From: Coccinella septempunctata
Taxonomy: Eukaryota; Arthropoda; Insecta; Coleoptera; Coccinellidae
Direction of reading: 5' to 3'
Assembly (NCBI RefSeq): GCF_907165205.1
Contig: NC_058197.1
Location: 18,375,766-18,439,765 of the forward strand
DNA length: 64,000 nucleotides
A program made the position numbers and the translations under genes. Within the stretch, counting starts at the first letter, position 1. Each line of letters starts with the position of its first letter. Under the pieces are notes generated by a model, which did not search any database, was not told the DNA's origin, and saw nothing but the letters and a program-made list of their open reading frames with translations. Shown in pieces: positions 12,801 through 23,490 of this stretch.

Positions 12801-13640
12801 AACTTACTGGTTTGTTGTGATGCAACTTGGGATTTTGTACCGTGGGTTACAGACTGTTGTGTGCTGATTGATCTGTCGAGGTACTAGGTCAGCACCTGAT
12901 GGATAAGGATCGGTGACGACATATTTTTTGGTTTTGGTTAATCCTTTCCAATTATGGTTGAAAGCTGTAGACGTAGAATTGTCATTATATTATCGAGGAG
13001 TCAAAAGACACCATGATTGCCGATGAACAGAGTCTGTTGTATTACCATCTGAATCTTGAAAGACCTATCAGCCAACATTGCAGCAACTTGTCTTAAACTA
13101 GACAGGAAGAGTGCAGGTACACAGCTGAAAACTCTTTCTGGCCACCGTTGGCTCGAACACCAACTCCAAAGAATTGTAGGGGAACTTCAGATTACTTCTT
13201 GGAACACCAATGTTCTTGAGTGTTAGAGTTGAGGGGACCCGTTCCAACTGCATCTAGACGAGGAACCAGAAGAGGTTGCTTCATCATCAAGAGAATATAC
13301 CAACTCTGGTCCTCACTTGTCTTTTTATGTAGTCCAAGACCACAACTACACAAACTCGTTATGGTCTATGAAACCCTATGTGAACTTGACCTAGGAGAAG
13401 TCGATACTACTGGGCACTTCCTTCGTGTGAGATTCAGACTTGAAAACCTTTGGTGGTTGACTTTAGTGGAGCCCTGAAAGTACTTGACCTTTAGCAGAGC
13501 CACTTTAGTCAAGATCTTGTCACGTGCCAGGTCTAGCTATCCCATCAACGTTTCCCAGCAGTTTCTAATCTGTAATGGGTCAAAGAGCACGAGCAAGTTA
13601 ATAGAGGTCAATCTAAATGTTCATGCTTGGGGCCAAACTC
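9851..13640. other. Unique-looking non-coding DNA
   Basis: No gene recognised. TACAGGGTGG near 9,934 and CCACCCTGTA near 12,325 resemble the termini of some insect DNA transposons, but no partner ends were found. A (GT)n run of about 7 units lies at 11,716. The small frames here carry no recognisable domain. Confidence 0.45.
10984..11105 (+). repeat. Short direct duplication, 91-bp spacing
   Basis: ACCCCAAGGGCTAACGCTCC at 10,984 is followed at 11,075 by ACCCCAAGGGCTTACGCACC, both continuing CATGACTGATAG. This is a two-copy local duplication with no further units. Confidence 0.7.
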
Positions 13641-15250
13641 CACCAAAATAAAGGTGGCAAGGTGTAGATTTTGCTAGGAGATGAGGAACGAGTTTTAATC
13701 TTGGTTAAGCCTGGAGGAGGTTGTTGTTAAACGCCAAGGACCAAAGAGGCCAAGGCTCTCTCATCCCTTATTCCCCCATCACCTCTGCATTCCCTGGATA
13801 TTATCACACTGTTCTGATGGTTTAACATAAGAATATTTTCTGGTCTTGGTCTAGCCTGAAAGTATATTAGGAGGCTCTCTGATTCCTTATTTCCTCATTA
13901 CCCCTGCCTTCCCTAGGTATTCTTAGAAATCACAAGATTCTGTTATGATCTCCAGTCACACGTTCTTATAACTCCTGTGATGTAATCACAGCCTTGACCT
14001 CTTTTAGTCTTGGTCTAGCTTGAATAAGGTTATTGCTAAACCAAGAGAGGCCAAGAATCTTTGACTTCTCATTCCCCCATTACCTGTATTCGCCCTAGAT
14101 GTTCTTAAAATAGACCCTATGGGCTAATATATCTATCACAAGATTCTATCCTGGTTTAGCTTCGCACTGTTGTGATGATTCACCTCTTTGACTCTTGGTC
14201 TAACTTGGAGAAGGTTTTTGCTGAACTAGAGGGAAAGAATCTTTGACTTCTCATTTCCCCATTACTTGTACACTCCCTGGATATTCTTAGAATATCCTTA
14301 TGGGCTAATATATCTATCACATGATTCTGTCATGGTTTCCAGTGGCCTGCTTGGACACAATCTCATGGCAAACACATGCTAGCCTTGCACTGTTGTGATG
14401 ATTCACCTCTTTGACTCTTGGTCTAGCTTGGAAAAGGTTTTTGCTGAACGAGAGGCCAAGAATCTTTGACTTCTCATTCCCCCATTACTTGTACACTCCC
14501 TGGATATTCTTAGAATGAACTTATGGGCTAATATATCTATCACATGATTCTGTCATGGTTTCCAGTCGCCTGCTTGGACACGTTCTCATGGCAAACACAT
14601 GCTAGCCTTGCACTGTTGTGATGATTCACCTCTTCGACTCTTGCTCTAGCTTGGAAAAGGTTTTTGCTGAACAAGAGGCCAAGAATCTTTGACTTCTCAT
14701 TCCCCCATTACTTGTACACTCCCTGGATATTCTTAGAATGACCTTATGGGCTAATATATCTATCACATGATTCTGTCATGGTTTCCAGTCGCCTGCTTGG
14801 ACACGTTCTCCTGGCAAACACGTGCTAACCTTGCACTCTTGTGATGATTCACCTCTTTGACTCCTGGTCTAGCTTGGAAAAGGTTATTGCTAAACCAAAA
14901 GAGGCCAAGAATCTTTGACTTCTCATTCCCCCATTACCTGTACTCTCCCTAGATATTCTTTAAATGACCCTATGGGCTAATATATCTATCACAAGATTCT
15001 GTCATGGTTTCCAGTCGCCTGCTTGGACACGTTCTCCTGGCAAACACGTGCTAACCTTGCACTCTTGTGATGATTCACCTCTTTGACTCTTGCTCTAGCT
15101 TGGAAAAGGTTTTTGCTGAATGAGAGGGTTTGACTCTCTCAGAATGGCCTCATGGGCTACTATATCTATCACAAGATCCTATTACGGTTTACACTGGGCT
15201 GTTTGGACACGTTCTCATAGCAAACACAGGCTAGGCTTTGTATTCTAAAG
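13641..15250 (+). repeat. 223-bp tandem repeat, about seven units
   Basis: The word TTGACTCTTGGTCTAGCTTG or a close variant starts at 14,188, 14,411, 14,634, 14,857 and 15,083, with spacings of 223, 223, 223 and 226. Earlier units back to about 13,641 are more diverged and of irregular length. Each unit also contains GACTTCTCATTCCCCCATTA and GGGCTAATATATCTATCACA. The central units are the most alike, as expected if homogenisation acts on the middle of the array. Confidence 0.92.
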
Positions 15251-16764
15251 GGGGTCTTCCAGCCACTGTTCTGTTACAGGTTCGTTTTAGCCTGTAAGAT
15301 CTTGTTGCTGTATGATTTGGGACTTTAGCTGGCTCGTGGTTACAACTAGCTGGAAAGCTCGTTATGAGGATGAACTGGAGGGTTAGTTTTGGCGTGGAAT
15401 TTCACCCCTACGACCCTTGGTTCCTGTTATATCGGGAATATTTCGGAGATTTATCAATTAACGAACCTAAGTGCGAAATTATTAAATTGGAAAACGCCCA
15501 ATTCCTTTCAAAACCCTTCCGTTAATTAGAAACCTACCCCGAAAGTAAAATAAAACCCCAACATTCGACTGCACACTCCCTCATTCCGCATGCATCGAAA
15601 AAAACTCCAATTATCCGATATTTCGGGCCTGCCATCGATCCCGATACCCACTCCAAACTCCTGAAAAAAAAAATCGCTATCCCGAAAATTCCGAACCCGG
15701 CCGCGACCGACGACGACGGCATGAAGCCCTACTCGCCGCTAATGAGGCATTTACACCACTAGAGAGGACATCGGCCCGACGGCCTCTTTCGCAGGAGTGC
15801 ATTCTGAAGAGGCACGGCGAATGCAAGCCCGCGTCTTCGTCTCTCTCTCCCCCGTCTCTCTCGCTCTCTCCATCCCCGCCGTAATTATGCATTATGCTGG
15901 CCGTACGTTTTTTCGCTCCTTTTTTTTCGGTACGAGGATCTCCTGATAAAATGTCTCCAGTTCCTAGCTAGGCCCTTTGTTCTACGGCTTTTGGCGACAC
16001 TCTTTCACGTGGATATTTTTAATTGAAACAAAAAATGCCGTCGCATATCTCGCGATCTTTGCTGCGACGACGACGTCGACGACGGATCAAAGAAGGCTCT
16101 GTGTATCGACGTCGGGCACAATGGCGGGTAGTTTTTTTTTTGCGGATGATGGAAATGTAACGGTATCTGGCCGATGCCGGGGGCGGTCCTTCCGGGAGAC
16201 GTTTTATCGGCTTGGTGGAGAGATTAAAATTTGGAGGTATTGTGCCCGGGGGTTTTTCTTCTTTTTTTTTTTCGAGGGAAGGGGTTGAAGGAACTCTCGA
16301 GTTGTCGGATTTTTGAGGGTAGGAAGGGTTCGGTTGATGACCTGGGATCTCTATTAGCGGCTCGGAGAGATGCTGGATTAAGCCGAGTGCTGGTGTGAGG
16401 CAGTTGATTCGTGGAACACTCAGGCTCGGTTGTACAGTTCAGGATTGAGACGAATTCAAGTTCAAACCTGTCGTACTGTTCTTTTTTGGATGGATTACAA
16501 GGGTTGCCATGAATTTTTGGGTGCTAAGATCCATGTGGCCTTTGCAAATCTACTATTCTGTTGCCTCTATGAAGTTATCAATAAACGTTCGAGGAATGTG
16601 TTGCCAAATGTCCGTCAAAGCATTGAAAAGACTTCACTGAAGTCTCGTCTCGTGGTGTCTAGTCTCTTTCGATGCGAACAACTTGATTTTTAGCGCTTTC
16701 CTCTTGTATCTATGCGAAAAAATGGGAAAAAGTTATATGAATACGAAGAAATGGCTCCAGAGTT
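15251..16764. other. Unique-looking non-coding DNA, CpG-rich in part
   Basis: A CT-rich tract occurs at about 15,835-15,880. CpG is frequent from 15,680 to 16,240. Two homopolymer T runs (about 16,130 and 16,265) follow. No gene recognised. Confidence 0.45.
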
Positions 16765-18245
16765 TTCAAGTTTCGAGACAAAACTACTTTATCTCAAGTC
16801 TCGTCTAGAGTCTCTTCTCGTCTAGAGAAAAGTCTAGAGTCTTGTCTCGTTTAGAATGTCTCGTCTCGAAAACGAGACGATCTCGTCCATTAAAATATCA
16901 AGTCTCATCTAGAGTCTCGTCTCGTCTAGTCTTGTCTCGTCTAGAGTCTCGTTTCGTCTAGAGTCTCGTCTCAAAAACGAGACGAAACTCGAAGGAGACT
17001 TGAGGCGAGACCTAGAAAGTCTCATCTTATCGATGAAAAATCAAGTCTGTCTAGAGTCTCTTCTCGTCTAGAGTCTCGTTTCGTCTAGAGTCTTGTTTCG
17101 TCTGGAGTCTCGTCTCGTCTGGAGTTTTGTCTCGTCTAGAGTCTCCTCTCGTCTAGTGTCTCGTCTCGTTTAGAGTCTCGTCTCGAAAACAAGACGATCT
17201 CGTCGATTAAAATATCAAGTCTCATCTAGAGTCTCGTCTCGTCTAGAGTCTTGTCTCGTCTAGAGTCTTGTCTCGTCTAGAGCCTCGTCTCGTCTAGAGT
17301 CTTGTCTCGTCTAGAGTCTCATTTCGTCTGGAGTCTCATTTCGTCTACAGTCTCATTTCGTCTAGGGCCTCATTTCGTCTAAAGTCTCGAAAGTCTCATC
17401 TCGTCGATTAAAATATCAAGTCTCATCTAGAGTTTCGTCTAGAGTCTTGTCTCGTCTAGAGTCTCGTCTCGTCTAGAGTCTCGTCCCGTCTAGAGTCTCA
17501 TTTCGTCTAGAGTCTCATTTCGTCTAGAGTCTCATTTCGTCTAGAGTCTCGAAAGTCTCATCTCGTCGATTAAAATATCAAGTCTCATCTAGAGTCTCGT
17601 CTCGTCTAGAGTTTTGTCTCGTCTAGGGTCTTGTCTCGTCTAGAGTCTTGTCCCGTCTAGAGTCTCGTCTCGTCTAGAGTCTCGTCCCGTCTAGAGTCTC
17701 ATTTCGTCTAGAGTCTCGAAAGTCTCATCTCGTCGATTAAAATATCAAGTCTCATCTAGAGTCTCGTCTCGTCTAGAGTTTTGTCTCGTCTAGGGTCTTG
17801 TCTCGTCTAGAGTCTTGTCTCGTCTAGAGTCTCGTCTCGTCTAGAGTCTCGTCCCGTCTAGAGTCTCATTTCGTCTAGAGTCTCATTTCGTCTAGAGTCT
17901 CGAAAGTCTCATCTCGTCGATTAAAATATCAAGTCTCATCTAGAGTCTCGTCTCGTCTAGAGTTTTGTCTCGTCTAGGGTCTTGTCTCGTCTAGAGTCTT
18001 GTCTCGTCTAGAGTCTCGTCTCGTCTAGAGTCTCGTCCCGTCTAGAGTCTCATTTCGTCTAGAGTCTCATTTCGTCTAGAGTCTCATTTCGTCTAGAGTC
18101 TCGAAAGTCTCATCTCGTCGATTAAAATATCAAGTCTCATCTAGAGTCTCGTCTCGTCTAGAGTTTTGTCTCGTCTAGGGTCTTGTCTCGTCTAGAGTCT
18201 TGTCTCGAGTCTTGTCTTGTCTAGAGTCTCGTCTCGAAAACGAAA
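16765..18245 (+). repeat. 17-bp minisatellite with higher-order units
   Basis: The basic unit is TCTAGAGTCTCGTCTCG (17 bp), with CTCATTTCG and CTTGTCTCG variants. A marker block, CGATTAAAATATCAAG, starts at 17,204, 17,405, 17,567, 17,734, 17,918 and 18,119, giving larger units of 201, 162, 167, 184 and 201 bp. Three of these sizes (167, 184, 201) differ by exactly 17, showing that large units change by gain or loss of whole small ones. The left part contains snap-back words such as CGTCTCGAAAACGAGACG near 16,863. Almost every small unit carries TCTAGA. Confidence 0.94.
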
Positions 18246-19560
18246 GGAGACGATTGTCTTGTGTCTTAGGAAATTCGATGATGATGAGATTACGGGCAAG
18301 TCTTCCAGTGCCAGGTAAAACTCGGATTATCTCATTTCACTTCAGACCGAATCAAATTGCATAGCAAAATAGAATCCAGTCGTTCGTATCGAGAACGTTC
18401 GAATATTTTTCCCATAAAACGACTGGAAAAGTGAGAACGACCCTCATCCTTGCTTATTTCGCTAAAAGGAGAATAACTTGGTGAACGGAAGCAGACAAAG
18501 AACCTCCCCCCCCATCCTCCCTCTGCCAAAACCTTCGACCTCCGCCCGGAAATATTTCCCCCGGACGGCAAACAACAAAGGGGCATTCGGCCGAAAATGA
18601 TTGTTTTCTGGAATTAACCGCGGCACTGCGAAACGATATCGAAAGAGTTCACGAACCGGCGGAGTTTTTAACCGCCCTAGAAACCCCCCTTCCCCGAGAA
18701 CCCCGGCAACTTGCTGGAAATATACAGAGTCCGTTCGGGCGTGCACTCTTGGGCGCTCTCGATGCACTTCAAGTTCCGCACCTATCGGGTATTATTTACA
18801 AATAGCTTTTTTCGATGAGGCGGAAGTTTTGGGGAAAGAAGTTATTGTTCGTCGTTTAGGCGCCTCTCGCGAGGATTTGAAAAGTTCGGAAAAGCTCAAA
18901 TAGTTTTGAAACGGTTAGAATGACTTTTTTCGTGAAATTTTCCACTTGCCTCTTTTCTCTTCTGCTCTTGCCATTTGTTTGTCGATGCTAGCTAGATCAT
19001 TGTAATAACCTATTGAAGCCTAAATTTCAGTTATTGGTCCCGAGTCTGAGTATTATATGATGAATCATGATGTTCAAATTCTTATAATCCATCAAGAAAA
19101 CAAAGATACCCACGGCTGATAGTTTGTAGTATACAATATAGTGTTCATGATTCGAATAACTCGTCACTAGCTCATCCTGATGTTCATGGCATTGCCAATA
19201 AGGCTGAAACCTTAATACTGATCACACAGTTGAATTAATTATCTGATTATGTGGAGTTAGTACAATTACTCGGCCAGACTGTAATCCAGCTGAAAGTTCA
19301 ACACGTAACAAGATTAAACGTTCGAAAAAAGTTTGTATTTCAACACGTCTTGTTTGAAATCATAACGAATTAGCGGTAGTCTGATACCTGTGGGTCTTAT
19401 GATATAACTACCTGAAAATCAATTGAGAGTCGAGTTCTTTTATCGAAATGATTATAAAAAAGTGCCTTGGCATCGAATTATTTTGTGAAATTTTCCTCTC
19501 ATATCTTATAGACCTTTATAATTCATGGCAGACTTATGATATACACGCACATTTGGGAGT
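18246..19560. other. Unique-looking non-coding DNA
   Basis: No gene, mobile element or tandem repeat recognised. Frames around 18,332-18,903 overlap on both strands without any domain I know. Confidence 0.45.
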
Positions 19561-19564
19561 GTGC

Positions 19565-20290
19565 TGATGATATAAGTGGAGCGTTGAACTATTTAGGAAT
19601 TCGCTCCCCATTGATGACGAAGAAGTTAATCTCAGATGTGATTGATTAGCCTCGTGATTAGCTTATGATAGATTCTCATGAAACTTATGATATACGCAGA
19701 AATCAAAATGCATCTGATTTGGTAATAAACACGATATGGATTCGATCTCAGAGGCTCATTATAAAGTGGTTATCAAAGCTCGTGATTAGCTTATGATATA
19801 GTCTTTGAAACTTATGATATACTCAGAAATCAGAATGGATCTGATTTGGTAATGAACACGATATAGATTCGATCACAGATGCTCTTTATCAAGTGGTTAT
19901 CAAAGCTCGTGATTAAATTATGTTATATTCTTATGAAACTTATGATATACGCAGAAATCAGAATGGATCTGATTTGGTAATGAACACGATATAGATTCGA
20001 TCACAGATGCTCTTTATTAAGTGGTTATCAAAGCTCGTGATTAACTTATGTTATATTCTTATGAAACTTATGATATACGCAGAAATCAGAATGGATCTGA
20101 TTTGGTAATGAACACGATATAGATTCGATCTCAGAGGCTCTTTATTAAGTGGTTATCAAAGCTCTTGATTAGCTTATGATATAATCTTTGAAACTTATGA
20201 TATACGCAGAAATCAGAATGGATCTGATTTGGTAATGAACACGATATAGATTCGATCTCAGATGCTCTTTATTGAGTGTTTATCAAAGTC
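19565..20290 (+). repeat. 128-bp tandem repeat, about 5.5 units
   Basis: AAACTTATGATATAC starts at 19,681, 19,808, 19,936, 20,064 and 20,191, spacing 127-128 bp. Units share AATGGATCTGATTTGGTAAT and GAACACGATATAGATTCGAT. Each unit itself contains two TTATGATATA or TTATGTTATA words, hinting that it arose by an internal duplication. Confidence 0.93.
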
Positions 20291-21935
20291 GAACCTTATT
20301 ATATAAACGTTCGACGATGGAAGTGTTCACAAGGAACATTATTTGCCATTTCTGTATTGTTGATATTCGCTCGTACAAATAACGTGGAATAATACACAAA
20401 TGAGCAAATACAGCGAGAACCGGGTAAACCCCCATTCTCAACATATTAAATTCGTCCTAGCAGAAGGTCCAAACCTCAATTCCCCTTTATGAAAAACCTT
20501 CAACAAACGATATGACGTGTGTGGGTCAGAGCCGGAATAATGAAAAGCAATAACCAATAACAATATCAGCAACTGTCACATTAGCGGCACTGACTGGAGC
20601 ATAACGGCAAGGTCGGCCCTACCCCACCCCACCCCCTCGCTTTCTTCTCTTGTTTTCGCAGTGGCACACAGGGACAGATGGCCGGGACGCGAAACACAAA
20701 AGAGATCGACTGACTCGTCGCCGAGAGGAAAAACGGAGAATCACCTACTAGGTACGAAACGTGCATTGTGTTATACACGTCATTTGCTCCGCGTACAAGA
20801 TCGACCGTGCCGAATTTCGACGTAGGGGTGGTTGGTGGTGCGAGGCGACGTTGTCGGATCCGCGGAATTTCTTGGGCGTTTTCCTACGGTCCAGATCTGT
20901 CAGATGGTCAGTGAGATATGGGGATGGCGTTCGACCCCCCGGATGATTGATAAATGTTTCGACGTTTCGTCGTAGGAATCCACATGTGGTGCGTCAGAGG
21001 GGTGCCCAATATTAGTTTTCACTTTTACCAGGAATTCTTGTATGTATGGAGTTTTGACTTCCCGTGTGAAATATTGGATTGAAAACTGTCCCACTTTACG
21101 AGGAAAAGATATAAGTTACTATGATGGGGCTGAGGGATTCACCGAATCGCTGCTATTGCAAAGTGTAATTGGCAACGAAGCAGGGACAATTTTGTCATTT
21201 CTTAAGTTTTTATATTTGGATATGAAATTCAGAAATGTCAATGTAGTGTCATCTACGTTTGCTCCAGCTGATGCTTCCAAAGCTCTCGAATGATCTTGAG
21301 CACGAGTATTTTTGAAAATATCGAATCGTTTACTGTCAGAAGTTTGTGGTGATTCCAAGAGATGATTTAAGAGTTTCCATCAATCTTAATGCAGAGGCGG
21401 TTCTTCGAATTGATATGTTCTAAAAATAAAAGGAATTCTTTCGCAGTTACTCCTTCTGCATCACGAGCTCGAGATATAATCCACAGCTGTTATATTGAAT
21501 GGGAAAATGTTAAAAATTGTATGACTTAAGTTTACGTCAGAGGCAAATTCGATTGGGGATTGGTTTGACTGAGAAATTCAGTATTTTTAGTTAGAGGAAG
21601 GTTTTTCCTGATTTATCAGTGTGTTGGATTGTTGGAATTTGATTTAGGAAGATCATCGTAAAGTTTAAGCAATTAGTTATGTTCTTTTTTATCGGTACTT
21701 TAATATTGTTTGTTCTATATGCATGAAGATGAATTTCTTTGTTGAATTTTCATTCGTTTTTTCGAATATTTGTATCCTTTCACTTAAGGTCGTGGTCCTC
21801 TCTTAACAAGTAGCTGTTTCTCATCAGCGAACCTACGATTAAAAAAGTAACCATTGAGAAGAACTTCCAGACGATGCTATGTAAAAGGGAATAATGAGAA
21901 AAGGAATACACTACCCAAAATTTCGAAATTAATAC
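20291..21935. other. Unique-looking non-coding DNA
   Basis: A CpG-rich segment with a CCCCACCCCACCCCC tract lies near 20,619. The remainder is AT-rich. No coding exon or element signature seen. Confidence 0.45.
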
Positions 21936-21942
21936 CATTAAA

Positions 21943-22150
21943 TGGTATACTAAAGGTTCGATAACCACGATAGGAGCTGGCGCTGGAATATACAGGGCAG
22001 CCACTAAGTATACACAACATAAGGCTCCTGCTCTGGTGATTTTCAGGCAGAAATACTTGTAATACGTAGACATAATGCTGGGAAGAAACGATCAAGGATG
22101 TGACAGTGGTCTATTCTGATAGTCAAGCTGCTTTCGAAGCACTGGACATG
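21943..22150 (+). pseudogene. Non-LTR retrotransposon RNase H, N-terminal half, broken
   Basis: Conceptual pieces WYTKGS, GAGAGIYRAA, QAEIL and VVYSDSQAAFEALD appear in this order. They match the conserved first half of the RNase H domain found at the C-terminus of jockey/I-type retrotransposon polyproteins. The first catalytic Asp (normally YTDGS) is Lys here, while the Glu of QAE and the Asp of SDSQ remain. At least one frameshift separates QAEIL from VVYSDSQ, so the fragment is dead. The homologous C-terminal half occurs in the fragments at 29.1 and 53.7 kb, possibly the same family. A fragment of a different retrotransposon follows after about 35 bp. Confidence 0.72.
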
Positions 22151-22184
22151 AGTCCAGTGCTGACAGACTGGACATAGGAATGTC

Positions 22185-22545
22185 CTCTCCATCTGAAGAC
22201 CAAGGCAGCTGTTTACAAAGCAGTGGTCTTCCCAACGCTTCTTTACGGAAGCGAAAGCTGGACGACCTACAGGCTACAGTCTTGCAGTGCGCGAGTTGTA
22301 TAACAATTGAGACTCAAGCAACGAGGCCCCGACTCAGATGGAGCGTCCACATTCTGAGGATGCAAGACACAAGACTCCCCCAAATAGCTCTGTATGGCGA
22401 ATTCACAGAGGGAGCTCGGAAATCAAGAGGCCAGTATAAGCGGTTTAAGGATATACTGCATCAATCCCTAAAATCAGTTAATGCCGATCATAACTGGGAA
22501 CAACTAGCGTTAGACAGATTACAGTTATACAGTTATATTACGGTT
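22185..22545 (+). pseudogene. Non-LTR retrotransposon RT C-terminal fragment, broken
   Basis: The frame encodes LKTKAAVYKAVVFPTLLYGS, then ESWTTYR, then a gap, then LRWSVHILRMQDTRLPQIAL and YGEFTEGARKSRGQYKRFKD. This order (an LLYGSE-W block, RWxxHxxRM, LYGE, RGxxxKRFKD) is typical of the region after the reverse-transcriptase palm in widespread endonuclease/RT elements of invertebrates. About 60-70 residues between TTYR and RLRW appear deleted and a stop lies at the join, so it is a pseudogene. A later frame from the same start runs to 22,695, but residues after about 22,545 are not family-like. Confidence 0.8.
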
Positions 22546-23364
22546 ATAATGGAGACTCGAGAAGGATACAGCGGTGACCAGATCTGTTTGGTGACTATCC
22601 ATGCCTGGAGTGTGGAAGGATCTGTAGGTCACTTTTGGGTCTCTTCAGTCACAGAAGGCACACAGTCGGAGGTAGACCTAAGAGATAAAGTTTAATCGCA
22701 CAGATAGTTTTGTTTTTCAGTCTTTTCGTAGATTTATCATAGGAGGAATGAGGACTTCACCTTTTTAAGCCCTCTTCCTCTCAGATACTGAAGGTCATTG
22801 AAACCATGGAGCTCTAGGGTGAGCTGTAGGTGGCGCAGTTGTGAGCCCAGCTCTGATAGGGGACACAATAGACCTTAAGGTCGCAGTGGATTGTAAGCCC
22901 TTTACCCAGAATTCATTAATTTGGGATAAATGGGCTTCCAGTCCTCCTCTGGAAGTATCTGATGATAATCCGGCTGACTCTTATCTCAAATGGAACTTTT
23001 TTGGGGGTTGAAAACGAAGTGGAACAAAAATTCTGAAAGTATGACAGCGACAAACAGTATACAGCCTCGATATAAGCGCTCTGTATTTCACGCGAATGCG
23101 CCCCGGGCGCGAAGAGGCACTAGAAAAGCGCGGACCCCTCGATCCGGTGAATCTCACCTGAATTCCACCGGAGGTTCTCTCTCGGCAACGTCGACCTATC
23201 GTCAGCTTCGTATTCTTGTTTGCCCGTAGACGACGGACTCCTTCAATGAAAGTGTATCTACCCGAGCGCTGCCGTTCCTCGCTCCCAGTAGCTTCATACG
23301 TTCGGTGTTTTCAGTTCTGTTCCGACGGCCGCGCGTACAAGAGGAACGTCTGCGTCGTTTGTGC
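22546..23364. other. Unique-looking non-coding DNA
   Basis: No recognisable protein or repeat. It becomes CpG-rich after 23,080. Confidence 0.4.
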
Positions 23365-23490
23365 GTCCGTTTCTGAACGTTTTCTGGCCGGAATCGACGG
23401 TTGCAGGTGTCGTACGCGCGAATCTCTGTGAAAACCGCCGGTGTGCCCCAGGGATCTGTTCTGGTGCCGTCCCGTTTGTGTATAATACCG
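23365..23490 (+). pseudogene. Reverse transcriptase motif fragment (GVPQGS), jockey-like
   Basis: Starting at 23,368 the plus strand reads RF, stop, TFSGRNRRLQVSYARISVKT and then AGVPQGSVL. GVPQGS (23,440-23,457) is the hallmark of the RT palm in non-LTR retrotransposons. The preceding pattern (SFLSGR, then xxVxV) fits the jockey group. An in-frame stop, and a frame change after GSVL where LYNTED-like residues appear in another frame, show that it is degraded. No YADD/FADD catalytic box was found downstream. Confidence 0.65.

Noticed and set aside
23140..23160. Minus-strand CAG|GTGAGA as a second ratchet point
   Set aside because: The bases upstream on that strand are not pyrimidine-rich and there is no exon context.
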